Shown one piece after another: positions 33,382-42,211 of a stretch of DNA of 64,000 nucleotides. The notes beneath the pieces are model-generated. The model searched no databases and had not been told where the DNA came from. It worked only from the letters and a program-made list of their open reading frames with translations. The stretch comes from Achromobacter sp. Root83 (lineage in GTDB: Bacteria > Pseudomonadota > Gammaproteobacteria > Burkholderiales > Burkholderiaceae_B). The translations under genes were made by a program, and so were the position numbers. The stretch spans positions 1,102,424-1,166,423 of the forward strand of contig NZ_LMIU01000001.1 of the NCBI RefSeq assembly GCF_001428845.1, written 5' to 3'. Within the stretch, counting starts at the first letter, position 1; every line of letters starts with the position of its first letter.

Positions 33382-34209
33382 TCAGTTCCGCTGGCATTTC
33401 GGGCAGAAGTAGGTGGCCCGCTGCCCCTGGACGAAGCGCCGGATCGGGGTGGCGCAGACCCGGCACGGCAGGCCTTCGCGTTCGTATACGGCCGCATGGA
33501 TCTCGAAGTAGGCGCCGGGCTCGCCGGTTGCGCCCACGTAATCCCGCAGGGTGCTGCCGCCCGAGGTCAGGGCGTCGGCCAGCGTGGCCCGCACCATGTC
33601 GGCCAGCCGGTCGCAGCGGGCCCGTGACAGCTTGTTGGCCGGGGTCTTGGGATTGATGCGCGCCCGGAACAGGCATTCCGATGCGTAGATATTGCCCACG
33701 CCCACGACCGCCATGCCCGCCAGCAGCACCTGCTTGACCGCCGCGCCGTGGTTCTTGAAGTGCCGGTGCAGCCAGGCGCCGTCGAACCGGGGGTCGAAGG
33801 GTTCAATGCCCAGCTTGGCCAGCAAGGGGTGCGTGTCGATGGGACCATCGGCCTCGGGGTGCCACAGCACCGCGCCGAAGCGCCGGGGATCGTGCAGGCG
33901 CAGCACCGCCTCGTCGAAGATCCATTCGACGTGGTCATGCTTGCGCAGGAACTCGCCCGGCGCGACGCTGCGCAGGGATCCCGACATGCCCAGGTGCACG
34001 ATCTGGGTGCCGTGCTCGAAGCGCAAGAGCAGGTACTTGCCCCGGCGCGCGCACTCCAGCACGGCCCGGCCGCCGATCAGGGAAGGCAGGTCCGAAGGAA
34101 TGGGCCATCGCATGCGGGCTTCATGGACGACCAGCCGCGTGAGCGTCCGGCCGGTGATGACGGCGTCGATTCCTCGGCGCGTGGTTTCGACTTCAGGCAG
34201 TTCCGGCAT
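33382..34209 (-). CDS. mutM: Formamidopyrimidine-DNA glycosylase
   Basis: 275 residues from the universal MPELPEVETTRRG start (complement 34207-34209), where Pro2 is the catalytic nucleophile and Glu3 the acid. The beta-sandwich has KRGKYLLL-like RRGKYLLLRFEHG, and the H2TH region has VGNIYASECLFRARINP. The C-terminal zinc finger is C-x2-C...C-x2-C (CRVC and CPKC) in PCRVCATPIRRFVQGQRATYFCPKCQ. It excises 8-oxoguanine from DNA. It is divergent from the TPR protein gene across 59 bases, the usual arrangement in related genomes. Confidence 0.98.
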   Translation of the reverse strand: MPELPEVETTRRGIDAVITGRTLTRLVVHEARMRWPIPSDLPSLIGGRAVLECARRGKYLLLRFEHGTQIVHLGMSGSLRSVAPGEFLRKHDHVEWIFDEAVLRLHDPRRFGAVLWHPEADGPIDTHPLLAKLGIEPFDPRFDGAWLHRHFKNHGAAVKQVLLAGMAVVGVGNIYASECLFRARINPKTPANKLSRARCDRLADMVRATLADALTSGGSTLRDYVGATGEPGAYFEIHAAVYEREGLPCRVCATPIRRFVQGQRATYFCPKCQRN

Positions 34210-34268
34210 GAGCCAGTGTAAGATCATCAATTGCGTACGAAGATTGTGCCATCAACCGGACGGGCCGC

Positions 34269-36092
34269 GTGAAGTCGTCTTTTAAACAAATGAATATCGG
34301 GATCGCCGCGTTGGGGCTTGCGCTGGCAGCAATAATGGCCCCGCCGGCCCACGCCGCCGACAGCCGGACGCGCGACGCCACCGGGCCTCGCATGGCTCCC
34401 CAGAGCCGACAGCCAGAAACCGAGGTCATCCGCCTGCGTCCGGGGCAGTTGCCCTACGTTTCGTTGACCGCCGACATCTTTTACCGCGTGCTGGCTTCCG
34501 AAATCGCCGCCCAGCGCGGCATGTACGGCACGGCCGCCACCACCATGGTCGGTTTGGCCCGGGACACCGGCGACCCCCGCCTGGCCCGCCGCGGCCTGGA
34601 ATTCCAGCTTGCCGGCGGCAATCTGCCGGGCGCGCTGGACGCCGCCCGGGTCTGGGCGCGCCTGTCCCCCAACGACCCCGAGGCCACTTCCACCGAGCTG
34701 GCGCTGGCCGCGGCCAATGGGCAGACCAAGGGGCTGGCCCAGGCGCTGCGCAAACGCATTGATACCTCGCGCGACAAGCCGGCCGCCATCGGCCAGGCGC
34801 TCGCCGTCCTGAGCCGCCTGAACGACCGCCGCCTGGCGCTGCGCATACTCGACGAATCCCTGAGCGACAGCGTGCGCAAGCTGCCGGCCGCGCATCTGGC
34901 ATTGGCCGACGTCGCTTCCGCCTCGGGCGACTACCAGCGCGCCGCGCAGGAATCGCGCGCCGCCCTGGCCGCCGATCCCAAGTCTGAACCCGCCGCCCAG
35001 CGCGTGCTGGAATATGGTTCCCGGGTGGATCCCCAGCAGGCGCAGGCTGAAGCCCGCGCCTTTATCGGCCGCAATCCCGGCGCCCGCAAGGTGCGTCTGA
35101 TGCTGGCCGGCCAACTGGCGGACAGCGGCGACTACAACGGCGCGCTGGCGGAACTGCAGGCCATGTCGCGCCGCTCGCCCGAAGATTTCGACCTGCTCTT
35201 CATGCAGGCCCAACTGGCCTACAAGGCCGGGCAGCTGCCGCAAGCGAAGACCCTGCTCCAGCAGTACCTGGATGTACAGAATCAGCGCCAGCGCGCGACG
35301 GTGCCGGGCGCTACAGACGCCGGCGCCGCCGCCGCCGATGCGCACGTGCTGCTGGCGCGCATCGCCGAGGATCAAGGCCACTACGACGAGGCTATCGCCG
35401 AACTTGGCCGCATCGACGACGCCACGCTGCGCTATTCGGTCCGCATGCGCCAAGCCGCCCTGCGCGCCAAAAGCGGGCGCGTGGACGATGCCCTGGCCAT
35501 GATCGACGCCGCCGGCCCCCAGGACGAAGAAGAGCGCACCCTGGGCGTGCTGACCAAAGCGCAGATCCTGCGCGACGCCGACCGCGTGGGCCAGGCGGTC
35601 TCCGTGCTGGAAGCCGCCGACCAGGCGCTGCCGGACACCGTCGAGATCAAGTACGAGCTGGCCATGCTGTACGAGCGCCAGAACCGGCTGGCCGACCTGG
35701 AGCGCATGCTGCGTCAGGTCATCGCGCTGGATCCGGACCACGCGCATGCGTACAACGCGCTGGGCTATACCCTGGCCGACCACAACCAGCGCCTGCCCGA
35801 AGCGCTGGATCTGATCACGCAGGCGCTGGAGCTGTCGCCGAACGACCCTTTCATCCTGGATAGCATGGGGTGGGTCAAGTTCCGCATGGGCGACTCCGCC
35901 GCCGCCGCCGACTATCTGCGCCGCGCCTACAGCGTGCGGCCCGAGGCCGACATCGCCGCGCATCTGGCCGAGGTGCTCTGGAGCCAGGGCAAGCGCGACC
36001 AGGCCGCCGAGCTGTTGCGCGCCGCGCTACAGAAGGATCCCCGCAACAAGACTGTCCAGGACGTCGTCAAGCGCCTTGGAGTCAACCTGTGA
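34269..36092 (+). CDS. Tetratricopeptide-repeat protein, exported
   Basis: 607 residues from GTG 34269; ATG 34290 is an alternative giving MNIGIAALGLALAAIMAPPAHA as a cleaner signal peptide ending AHA-AD. The rest is alpha-solenoid: repeats such as AYNALGYTLADHNQRLPEALDLITQALELSPNDPFILDSMGWVKFRMGDSAAAADYLRRAY near the C terminus are canonical TPR pairs. It overlaps lolB by 4 bases. In betaproteobacteria this gene regularly lies between mutM and lolB, so a role in envelope assembly is inferred. No enzymatic domain is visible. Confidence 0.88.
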   Translation: MKSSFKQMNIGIAALGLALAAIMAPPAHAADSRTRDATGPRMAPQSRQPETEVIRLRPGQLPYVSLTADIFYRVLASEIAAQRGMYGTAATTMVGLARDTGDPRLARRGLEFQLAGGNLPGALDAARVWARLSPNDPEATSTELALAAANGQTKGLAQALRKRIDTSRDKPAAIGQALAVLSRLNDRRLALRILDESLSDSVRKLPAAHLALADVASASGDYQRAAQESRAALAADPKSEPAAQRVLEYGSRVDPQQAQAEARAFIGRNPGARKVRLMLAGQLADSGDYNGALAELQAMSRRSPEDFDLLFMQAQLAYKAGQLPQAKTLLQQYLDVQNQRQRATVPGATDAGAAAADAHVLLARIAEDQGHYDEAIAELGRIDDATLRYSVRMRQAALRAKSGRVDDALAMIDAAGPQDEEERTLGVLTKAQILRDADRVGQAVSVLEAADQALPDTVEIKYELAMLYERQNRLADLERMLRQVIALDPDHAHAYNALGYTLADHNQRLPEALDLITQALELSPNDPFILDSMGWVKFRMGDSAAAADYLRRAYSVRPEADIAAHLAEVLWSQGKRDQAAELLRAALQKDPRNKTVQDVVKRLGVNL

Positions 36093-36691
36093 CGGCAGCG
36101 GTCCATCGTTTGCGCGAGGCCGGGGCGCTGGTGCGCTGGGCCTTGCTGGCGCTGCTGGCCTTCCTGCTGGCCGCCTGCACCACGACGCCCAAGCCCATCG
36201 AGGGCGCCAGCGCGGATGCGTTTTCGCGTATCGGCCGTTTCGCCATCACGGTCAACGAAGAAAGCGGCAAGCAGAATGCCGTGCAGGGCGGTTTCTCGTG
36301 GTCCGACGATGGCAGGCGCTACATCCTGGACCTGACCAACCCGCTGGGTTCGACCGAAGCGCGGGTGGAAGGCCGGCCGGGCGCCGCCAGCCTCACCAAG
36401 GCCGACGGCACGCGGCTGGTCGCCGACAATCCCGACGCGCTGGCCGAGGACGCGCTGGGCAGCAGCATGCCGGTCTCTGGCCTGCGCGACTGGCTGCGCG
36501 GCAGGCTGCCCGCCGATCCCGAAGCCACGGAAGTGACCCGCGACGAACTTGGCCGTCCCGCCGCCTTCGAGCAAGGCGGCTGGCGGGCGCGCCTGTCGCG
36601 CTATGACACGCTGGGGCCCCAGTTGCTGGTCCTGGAGCGCCAGGAACCCGGCCGCCGCATCGTGGTGAGGCTGGTCGTCAACCAGCCTTGA
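36089..36691 (+). CDS. lolB: Outer-membrane lipoprotein LolB
   Basis: 200 residues from GTG 36089, overlapping the TPR gene stop (GTGA). The signal peptide ends in a lipobox LAFLLAAC with Cys near residue 30. The body has GRFAITVNEESGKQNAVQGGFSWSDDGRRYILDLTNPLGSTEARVEG, the LolB beta fold, and YDTLGPQLLVLERQEPGRRIVVRLVV at the end. It receives lipoproteins from LolA and inserts them in the outer membrane. Order lolB then ispE is conserved widely, but here a chemoreceptor gene intervenes. Confidence 0.92.
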   Translation: MTAAVHRLREAGALVRWALLALLAFLLAACTTTPKPIEGASADAFSRIGRFAITVNEESGKQNAVQGGFSWSDDGRRYILDLTNPLGSTEARVEGRPGAASLTKADGTRLVADNPDALAEDALGSSMPVSGLRDWLRGRLPADPEATEVTRDELGRPAAFEQGGWRARLSRYDTLGPQLLVLERQEPGRRIVVRLVVNQP

Positions 36692-36799
36692 GTTCGGCCG
36701 CGCCGGCTTCGGGCCCCTGGTGGACATCGGGTTAACCCTAGCATATTGGCCGGGTTTCAATCGTGCAAACAGAGCGGTCAAAACCGCCTATGTTACGGT

Positions 36800-36827
36800 T
36801 TGAAATATATTGTCCTGACTGAATAAT
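36800..36827 (+). promoter_or_regulatory. Candidate sigma70 promoter of the chemoreceptor gene
   Basis: TTGAAA (36800-36805) and AATAAT (36822-36827) are separated by 16 bases; each matches five of six consensus positions. The transcript would begin near 36834, about 80 bases before the start codon. The flanking sequence is AT-rich compared with the genome. Confidence 0.5.
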
Positions 36828-36914
36828 TCTCCCTGCATGCGGGCGCCGGTCGCGCCGCGCGGGCGGCACCGCCATCGGCGACGTTGGCAGCCGCCGCTTT
36901 TTCGGAGAATGGCT

Positions 36915-38513
36915 ATGTTCAGGAACACCCGCATCGCGACGGTGCTATTGGGAATCATCGCGATATTTTTCACCTTCCAGTTGCTCGTGGGCGGCATGGG
37001 CTTTGTCGCTTTGCGGCAGACCAACCAGGACGTCGTGCAGCTATATCGGCTTTCCTCGCAGCAGGTCAACGCGGTGAACTCGGCCTCCCTGTCGCTGGTG
37101 GCGGCCCGCACCGACCTGAGCCGCTACGCCACCCGTGTCGCGCAGGGCAATACCAGCGATCAGACGTCGCTGCAGCAGGCGCGCCAGCGCATCGTTTCGG
37201 CCGATCGCGCTTTCCAGCGCTTTTCCGGCGGACTGTCCGCCCAGGAAAAGACCGACTCGGCCAGCCTGATCGACGCCTACACCAAACTCAGCGCCAATCT
37301 GCAAAATGTGGGCAGAGTGCTCGAGGCCGGCGACATGGAGGCCTACTTCAAGCAGGGTACGCAGCAGGTGCAGGAGAAGCTGGTGAGCGAGCGCGATGCC
37401 TTCGTGCTGCGCGCCGAAGAAACGGGGCAGGGGGTGATGGACGAGATTTCCATGTTCCACACCCTGTTTACGTCCTTGCTGGCGGGAATCCTGGCGCTGG
37501 GCCTGCTGATGGCCGTGGGCGCGCATGTGATGATCCGCCGCATGATCGTGCGTCCGCTGCTGGAGGCCGGCGAGGTCTTCCGCCGTATCGCGGAGGGTGA
37601 CCTGACGCGCCGCGTGGCGGACCGGGGCAGGAACGAGATCGGCGCGCTGCTGGCCGCGCTCAAGGGCATGCAGGACAGCCTGGTGCGCACCGTGTCGGCC
37701 GTGCGCCGGGGCGTGGACGAGATCAACGTCGGCGCCCGCGAGATTTCCTCGGGCAACACCGATCTTTCCAGCCGCACGGAAGAGCAGGCCGCATCGCTCC
37801 AGGAAACCGCCGCCAGCATGGAAGAGCTGGCGACCACGGTGAAGCAGAACGCAGACACCGCGCGCGAAGCCAACCGCATGGTGGCCGCGTCGGCGGCGGT
37901 CGCGCAACGGGGCGGCGAAGCCGTTTCCAGCGTGGTCGACACGATGCGCGCCATCTCGGGCAGCTCGTCGCGCATCGCCGATATCGTCGGCGTGATCGAC
38001 GGCATTGCGTTCCAGACCAACATTTTGGCGCTCAACGCGGCGGTCGAAGCAGCGCGCGCGGGCGAGCAGGGCAAGGGCTTCGCGGTCGTGGCCAGCGAAG
38101 TGCGCACGCTGGCGCAGCGCAGCGCCGCCGCCGCCAAGGAGATCAAGCAGCTCATCGAGGATTCCGCGCAGAAGGTTGGCGTCGGTTCCGATCAGGTCGA
38201 AAACGCAGGCGCCACGATGCGCGAGATCGTCGAGTCCGTGCAGCGCGTGACCAGCCTGATGGGTGAGATCTCGGCCGCCTCCGAAGAGCAGGCCACCGGC
38301 ATCGATCAGGTCAACCGCGCGGTGTCGCAGATGGACAGCGTGACCCAGCAGAACGCCGCCCTGGTGGAAGAGGCCGCGGCCGCGGCCGGCGCGCTGGAAG
38401 ATCAGGCGCTTCAGCTTGCCGGCGCGGTGTCGGTGTTCAAGCTGCCCGAGGGCCGCGTGATCGACGCGCCGGCGGCAAGGCTTGCGCCGGGCGCGGCGCC
38501 CCAACTCGCCTGA
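36915..38513 (+). CDS. Methyl-accepting chemotaxis protein
   Basis: 532 residues from ATG 36915 (GGAG seven bases upstream); ATG 36909 is two codons earlier but too close to that site. A membrane helix (about 7-29) is followed by a four-helix-bundle periplasmic sensor ([32 protein letters not shown]). A second helix at about 188-210, HAMP, and the cytoplasmic signalling coiled coil follow. The highly conserved tip [35 protein letters not shown] is intact. No C-terminal NWETF-like CheR-binding pentapeptide is present (the end is APGAAPQLA). It is an insertion between lolB and ispE relative to the commonest order. The ligand is unknown. Confidence 0.93.
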   Translation: MFRNTRIATVLLGIIAIFFTFQLLVGGMGFVALRQTNQDVVQLYRLSSQQVNAVNSASLSLVAARTDLSRYATRVAQGNTSDQTSLQQARQRIVSADRAFQRFSGGLSAQEKTDSASLIDAYTKLSANLQNVGRVLEAGDMEAYFKQGTQQVQEKLVSERDAFVLRAEETGQGVMDEISMFHTLFTSLLAGILALGLLMAVGAHVMIRRMIVRPLLEAGEVFRRIAEGDLTRRVADRGRNEIGALLAALKGMQDSLVRTVSAVRRGVDEINVGAREISSGNTDLSSRTEEQAASLQETAASMEELATTVKQNADTAREANRMVAASAAVAQRGGEAVSSVVDTMRAISGSSSRIADIVGVIDGIAFQTNILALNAAVEAARAGEQGKGFAVVASEVRTLAQRSAAAAKEIKQLIEDSAQKVGVGSDQVENAGATMREIVESVQRVTSLMGEISAASEEQATGIDQVNRAVSQMDSVTQQNAALVEEAAAAAGALEDQALQLAGAVSVFKLPEGRVIDAPAARLAPGAAPQLA

Positions 38514-38597
38514 ACCTGATGGCGCGCCGTGCATCGCGGCGCGCCCGCCCGGGCGGTCTGGCTAGAATGTGGGATTCCCTCGCAACGGTTGTTTTTC

Positions 38598-39563
38598 GTG
38601 ACCCTTTACGACGTTCCCGCTCCCGCCAAGGTGAACCTCTTCCTGCACGTGGTGGGCCGCCGCGCCGACGGCTATCACCTGTTGCAGACGGCGTTCCGTT
38701 TCATCGACCTTTGCGACACGCTGCATTTCGATGCGCGCACGGATGGGGTCATCAGCCGAGCGGCTGAACTGCCGGGCGTGCCCGAGGCGCAGGATCTGAC
38801 ACTGCGCGCCGCCCATGCCCTGCAACGGGCCACCGGCACGCGCCAGGGCGTGCAGATCGGCCTTGAGAAGCGCATCCCGCAGGGCGGTGGGCTGGGTGGC
38901 GGGTCCAGCGATGCCGCGACCGTGCTGATCGCGCTGAACAAGCTGTGGGGCACCGGCCTGTCGCGCCGCGAACTCATGGCGCTGGCCTTGCCGCTGGGCG
39001 CCGACGTGCCGGTTTTCGTGTTCGGCCAATCCGCGTTCGCGGAAGGAATCGGCGAAGAACTGACGGCCCTGACCTTGCCCGAACGCGCCTATCTCGTGGC
39101 GCAGCCGGATGCAAGCGTGCCGACTGTCGGCATATTCTCCGCCCCCGATTTGACAAGGGATTCTTCTTACATCACAATAGCGGACTTTCTTGCTTCGCAA
39201 ACATTTTTGCCCAGCGGTTCACCCCGCAGCAATGCTCAAGGAAACGCGCACGGCAACGTGCTCTTTGGCAGAAATGATCTGGAGCCGGTGGTCTACCGTC
39301 TTTACCCTGAAGTGCTTGGGGCATCGCGGTGGCTTGCAGGACAAGACGCCCTTTTGGGAAATACTGTCCGCATGTCGGGATCTGGCGCGTGTTTATACGC
39401 CGAGTTTTCCGAACTGTCCGAAGCCGTTTTGGCAGAAGCAGAAATTACCGCTATAATGCGCGGCGCTGATAAAACATTCAGCCAAACGCATCCACGGTTT
39501 CGGTTAGTGCAGGCATGTACTGGATTGACTGAACATCCGTTGCGGAATTGGATTGCAAGATAG
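38598..39563 (+). CDS. ispE: 4-diphosphocytidyl-2-C-methyl-D-erythritol kinase
   Basis: 321 residues from GTG 38598, where TLYDVPAPAKVNLFLHVVGRRADGYHLLQT is the standard GHMP-kinase N terminus with the catalytic Lys. The ATP loop is PQGGGLGGGSSDAATVL and motif 3 is VRMSGSGACLYAEF. It phosphorylates CDP-methylerythritol in the MEP isoprenoid pathway. A longer segment at about 180-225 (TRDSSYITIADFLASQ...) extends the protein beyond the 283 residues of E. coli IspE. Its stop codon lies one base before tRNA-Gln, and its 3' part contains the probable tRNA promoter. Confidence 0.95.
   Translation: MTLYDVPAPAKVNLFLHVVGRRADGYHLLQTAFRFIDLCDTLHFDARTDGVISRAAELPGVPEAQDLTLRAAHALQRATGTRQGVQIGLEKRIPQGGGLGGGSSDAATVLIALNKLWGTGLSRRELMALALPLGADVPVFVFGQSAFAEGIGEELTALTLPERAYLVAQPDASVPTVGIFSAPDLTRDSSYITIADFLASQTFLPSGSPRSNAQGNAHGNVLFGRNDLEPVVYRLYPEVLGASRWLAGQDALLGNTVRMSGSGACLYAEFSELSEAVLAEAEITAIMRGADKTFSQTHPRFRLVQACTGLTEHPLRNWIAR
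39429..39457 (+). promoter_or_regulatory. Strong sigma70 promoter inside ispE, probably for tRNA-Gln
   Basis: TTGGCA (39429-39434), a 17-base spacer, and a perfect TATAAT (39452-39457) are followed by a GC-rich discriminator (GCGCGGC). This is the form of stringently controlled stable-RNA promoters. Transcription would start near 39464, giving about a 100-base leader before the tRNA at 39565. It lies wholly within the ispE coding region. Confidence 0.75.
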
Positions 39564-39564
39564 T

Positions 39565-39641
39565 TGGGGAGTCGCCAAGCTGGTTAAGGCACCGGATTTT
39601 GATTCCGGCATGCGAAGGTTCGAATCCTTCCTCCCCAGCCA
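39565..39641 (+). tRNA. tRNA-Gln (anticodon TTG)
   Basis: 77 bases including an encoded CCA (39639-39641). Acceptor stem TGGGGAG (39565-39571) pairs with CTCCCCA (39631-39637). The anticodon stem CCGGA/TCCGG encloses loop TTTTGAT with anticodon TTG at 39599-39601. The T arm has GGTTCGAATCC. It begins one base after the ispE stop codon and is followed by an intrinsic terminator. Confidence 0.98.
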
Positions 39642-39652
39642 ACCGAATACAT

Positions 39653-39707
39653 AAAAAAGCTGTTGAACACGCCTGTAAGACACTGGCCCGGGTTCAGCAG
39701 CTTTTTT
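39653..39707 (+). terminator. Intrinsic terminator after tRNA-Gln
   Basis: AAAAAAGCTGTTGAAC (39653-39668) pairs with GTTCAGCAGCTTTTTT (39692-39707) with a single G-T pair, around a loop of about 23 bases. The six-T tract ends the transcript. The matching A tract on the left makes it symmetrical, so it could work in both directions. Confidence 0.88.
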
Positions 39708-39797
39708 ATTTTCCGGGCTCTGGCGAAAGTTGTGCATTGCTGGCAGTACCTCGCATCACCTCGTTAGTGTCTTAAAACGACCATCGCATCATCCATC

Positions 39798-40748
39798 ATG
39801 GCAAACGATAGCTTCATGATCTTCACGGGCACCGCCAACACTCGGCTGGCCGTGGACGTAGTCAACCACCTCGATATGTCCCTGGGCAAGATGACCGTCG
39901 GTCGCTTCTCGGACGGCGAAGTGATGGTCGAAATCAACGAGAACGTGCGTGGCAAGGACGTCTTCGTCCTGCAGCCCACCTGTGCTCCCACCAACGACAA
40001 CCTGATGGAAATCATGGTGATGGTCGATGCCCTGCGCCGCGCTTCGGCTGGCCGCATCACCGCCGCGATTCCCTACTTCGGCTATGCCCGCCAGGACCGC
40101 CGCCCGCGTTCGGCGCGCGTGGCCATCTCGGCCAAGGTCGTGGCCAACATGCTGCAAGTGGCTGGCGTAGACCGCGTCCTGACCATGGACCTGCACGCCG
40201 ACCAGATCCAGGGCTTCTTCGACATCCCCGTGGATAACATCTACGCCGGTCCGATCCTGCTGGGCGACATCTGGCGCCGCAACTTCTCGAACCTGGTCGT
40301 CGTGTCCCCGGACATCGGCGGCGTGGTGCGCGCCCGCGCGCTGGCCAAGCAGCTCGAAGCCGACCTGGCCATCATCGACAAGCGCCGTCCGCGCGCCAAC
40401 GTGTCGGAAGTGATGAACATCATCGGCGAAGTCGACGGCCGTACCTGCATCATCATGGACGACATGGTCGACACCGCCGGCACGCTGTGCAAGGCGGCCC
40501 AGGCCCTGAAGGACCGCGGCGCCGGCGCCGTTTACGCCTATTGCACGCACCCCGTGCTGTCGGGCGGCGCCATCGACCGCATCGAAGCGTCGGAACTCGA
40601 CGAACTCGTCGTGACCGACACCATCCCGCTCTCCGAGCAAGGCCAGGCCAGCGGCAAGATCCGCCAGCTCTCCTGCGCCGCGCTGCTGGGCGAGACCATT
40701 CTGCGTATTTCCAACGCGGAATCGGTCAGCTCGCTGTTCGTCGATTGA
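39798..40748 (+). CDS. prs: Ribose-phosphate pyrophosphokinase
   Basis: 316 residues, typical for class I Prs. [25 protein letters not shown], the ATP region [13 protein letters not shown], the flag loop [17 protein letters not shown] and the PRPP-binding loop [18 protein letters not shown] are all intact. It makes PRPP from ribose-5-phosphate and ATP for nucleotide, His, Trp and NAD synthesis. It follows the tRNA terminator and precedes rplY, a conserved order in betaproteobacteria. Confidence 0.98.
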   Translation: MANDSFMIFTGTANTRLAVDVVNHLDMSLGKMTVGRFSDGEVMVEINENVRGKDVFVLQPTCAPTNDNLMEIMVMVDALRRASAGRITAAIPYFGYARQDRRPRSARVAISAKVVANMLQVAGVDRVLTMDLHADQIQGFFDIPVDNIYAGPILLGDIWRRNFSNLVVVSPDIGGVVRARALAKQLEADLAIIDKRRPRANVSEVMNIIGEVDGRTCIIMDDMVDTAGTLCKAAQALKDRGAGAVYAYCTHPVLSGGAIDRIEASELDELVVTDTIPLSEQGQASGKIRQLSCAALLGETILRISNAESVSSLFVD

Positions 40749-40824
40749 CGCTGGTGCGTTGATCGGGCCGACAGCCCGGACATCCAGTTTTTGCACCTTG
40801 CTGGTCGCGGCAAGGCGCAATCAA

Positions 40825-40884
40825 CACGGCGGGCATTTTGCGCGCCGTGCATAAACCGGTGAAGTCTCTTCACCTTATTGTTTT
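40825..40884 (+). terminator. Two hairpins and T-rich tract between prs and rplY
   Basis: CACGGCG (40825-40831) pairs with CGCCGTG (40843-40849). Then GGTGAAG (40858-40864) pairs with CTTCACC (40868-40874) around a 3-base loop and is followed by TTATTGTTTT. The second hairpin ends 21 bases before the rplY ATG and just before its CGGAG site. It could be a prs terminator or an attenuator in the rplY leader. Confidence 0.6.
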
Positions 40885-40895
40885 CGGAGTTATCC

Positions 40896-41504
40896 ATGAA
40901 ATTCATCGCCACTGCGCGTAGCGTCCAGGGATCGAGTGCGAGCCGCCGCCTGCGCCGCGCGGGCCGCGTTCCCGCCATTGTCTATGGTGGTACGGCTGCC
41001 CCCCTGAACATCGAACTCGACCACAACGAGATCTACCACGCCCTGCGCAAGGAAGAATTCCACGCGTCGATCCTGCAAATGCAGCTCGAAGGCGCCAAGG
41101 AAGAACAAGTTCTGCTGCGTTCGGTTCAATGGCACGCCTACAAGCAACAAGTCCTGCACGTTGACTTCCAGCGCGTCGATGCCAACCAGGCCCTGCGTAC
41201 CAAGGTGCCGCTGCACTTTGTGAACGCCGAGATCTCGCCGGCTGTGAAGCTGAGCGGCGCCATCATCAGCCACGTGACGACCGAACTGGAAATCACCTGC
41301 CTGCCGTCGGCTCTGCCCCCGTTCATCGAAGTCAACCTGGCCGACATCCTGGCTGGCGCTTCGATCCACCTGGCCGACATCAAGCTGCCCATGGGCGTGA
41401 CCTACGTGCCCCACGGCGCGGAAGACAACCCCCTGCTGGCCGCTGCCGTGGTCAAGGGCGGCGCTGCCGCTGCCGACGAAGCCGAAGCCGCTCCGGCCGC
41501 CTAA
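40896..41504 (+). CDS. rplY: 50S ribosomal protein L25, long Ctc type
   Basis: 202 residues from ATG 40896 with CGGAG upstream. The N-terminal L25 domain binds 5S rRNA ([32 protein letters not shown]). The C-terminal TL5/Ctc beta domain ([46 protein letters not shown]) makes this the general-stress-type long form. It ends in an Ala-rich acidic tail ([12 protein letters not shown]). It is followed by a strong terminator and then pth, the usual rplY-pth pairing. Confidence 0.97.
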   Translation: MKFIATARSVQGSSASRRLRRAGRVPAIVYGGTAAPLNIELDHNEIYHALRKEEFHASILQMQLEGAKEEQVLLRSVQWHAYKQQVLHVDFQRVDANQALRTKVPLHFVNAEISPAVKLSGAIISHVTTELEITCLPSALPPFIEVNLADILAGASIHLADIKLPMGVTYVPHGAEDNPLLAAAVVKGGAAAADEAEAAPAA

Positions 41505-41559
41505 GTCCTGCCGGAAAGCCTTGCGGCTTTCCTGCGGCTTATGGCCGGGCTTGTGCCCG

Positions 41560-41596
41560 AAACCCTGCGTGTGCATTTGCATGCGCAGGGTTTTTT
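41560..41596 (+). terminator. Intrinsic terminator after rplY
   Basis: AAACCCTGCG (41560-41569) pairs with CGCAGGGTTT (41584-41593), and six T residues (41591-41596) follow. It lies 18 bases before the pth start, so pth needs read-through or its own promoter. Confidence 0.88.
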
Positions 41597-41614
41597 GGTT
41601 TAAACACCCCCATC

Positions 41615-42211
41615 ATGTCTATTCCCATACGCCTCATCGTGGGACTGGGTAATCCCGGTCCCGACTACGAAACCACCCGGCATAACGCCGGCTTCTGGCT
41701 GGCCGACCACCTGGCGGACGACTTGCGCACGTCTTTTGCGCTGGAGAAGTCCTTCTTCGGCATGGTCGCCAAGTCGCGCCTGGGCGCCGACAACGTGCTG
41801 CTGCTCAAACCCATCACCTACATGAACAAGTCCGGCCAGGCGGTCGGGGCGCTGGCGCGCTTCTACAAGCTGGCGCCGGAGCAGGTGCTGGTGCTGCACG
41901 ATGAACTGGACTTGATGCCGGGCCAGGTGAAGCTCAAGCAGGGCGGCGGACACGCGGGCCATAACGGCCTGAAAGACATCCAGGCCGTGCTGGGCAGCCC
42001 AAATTTCTGGCGCCTGCGCATCGGCATCGGCCATCCGCGCACGCTCGGCCTGGCGCAGCAGGTGGCCGACTTCGTGCTGCATCCGCCCCGCCGCGATGAA
42101 CAGAAGGCGATCGAAGCCGTCATCGACCGCTGCCGCGCGGTCGTGCCGGCCATGCTGGCGGGCGATTTTCCCTTGGCCACGCGCCAATTGCATAGCGGCA
42201 ACGAATCCTGA
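41615..42211 (+). CDS. pth: Peptidyl-tRNA hydrolase
   Basis: 198 residues. [28 protein letters not shown] contains the catalytic His in TRHNAG, and Asn and Asp residues appear in [13 protein letters not shown] and [30 protein letters not shown]. It releases peptides from prematurely dropped peptidyl-tRNAs. It ends in TGATG, overlapping the start of the CPBP protease gene by one base. Confidence 0.97.
   Translation: MSIPIRLIVGLGNPGPDYETTRHNAGFWLADHLADDLRTSFALEKSFFGMVAKSRLGADNVLLLKPITYMNKSGQAVGALARFYKLAPEQVLVLHDELDLMPGQVKLKQGGGHAGHNGLKDIQAVLGSPNFWRLRIGIGHPRTLGLAQQVADFVLHPPRRDEQKAIEAVIDRCRAVVPAMLAGDFPLATRQLHSGNES

Noticed and set aside
39565..39641. tRNA-Gln as an integration site for a mobile element
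   Set aside because: The flanking genes ispE and prs are the normal neighbours, and no partial tRNA repeat or integrase gene is present.
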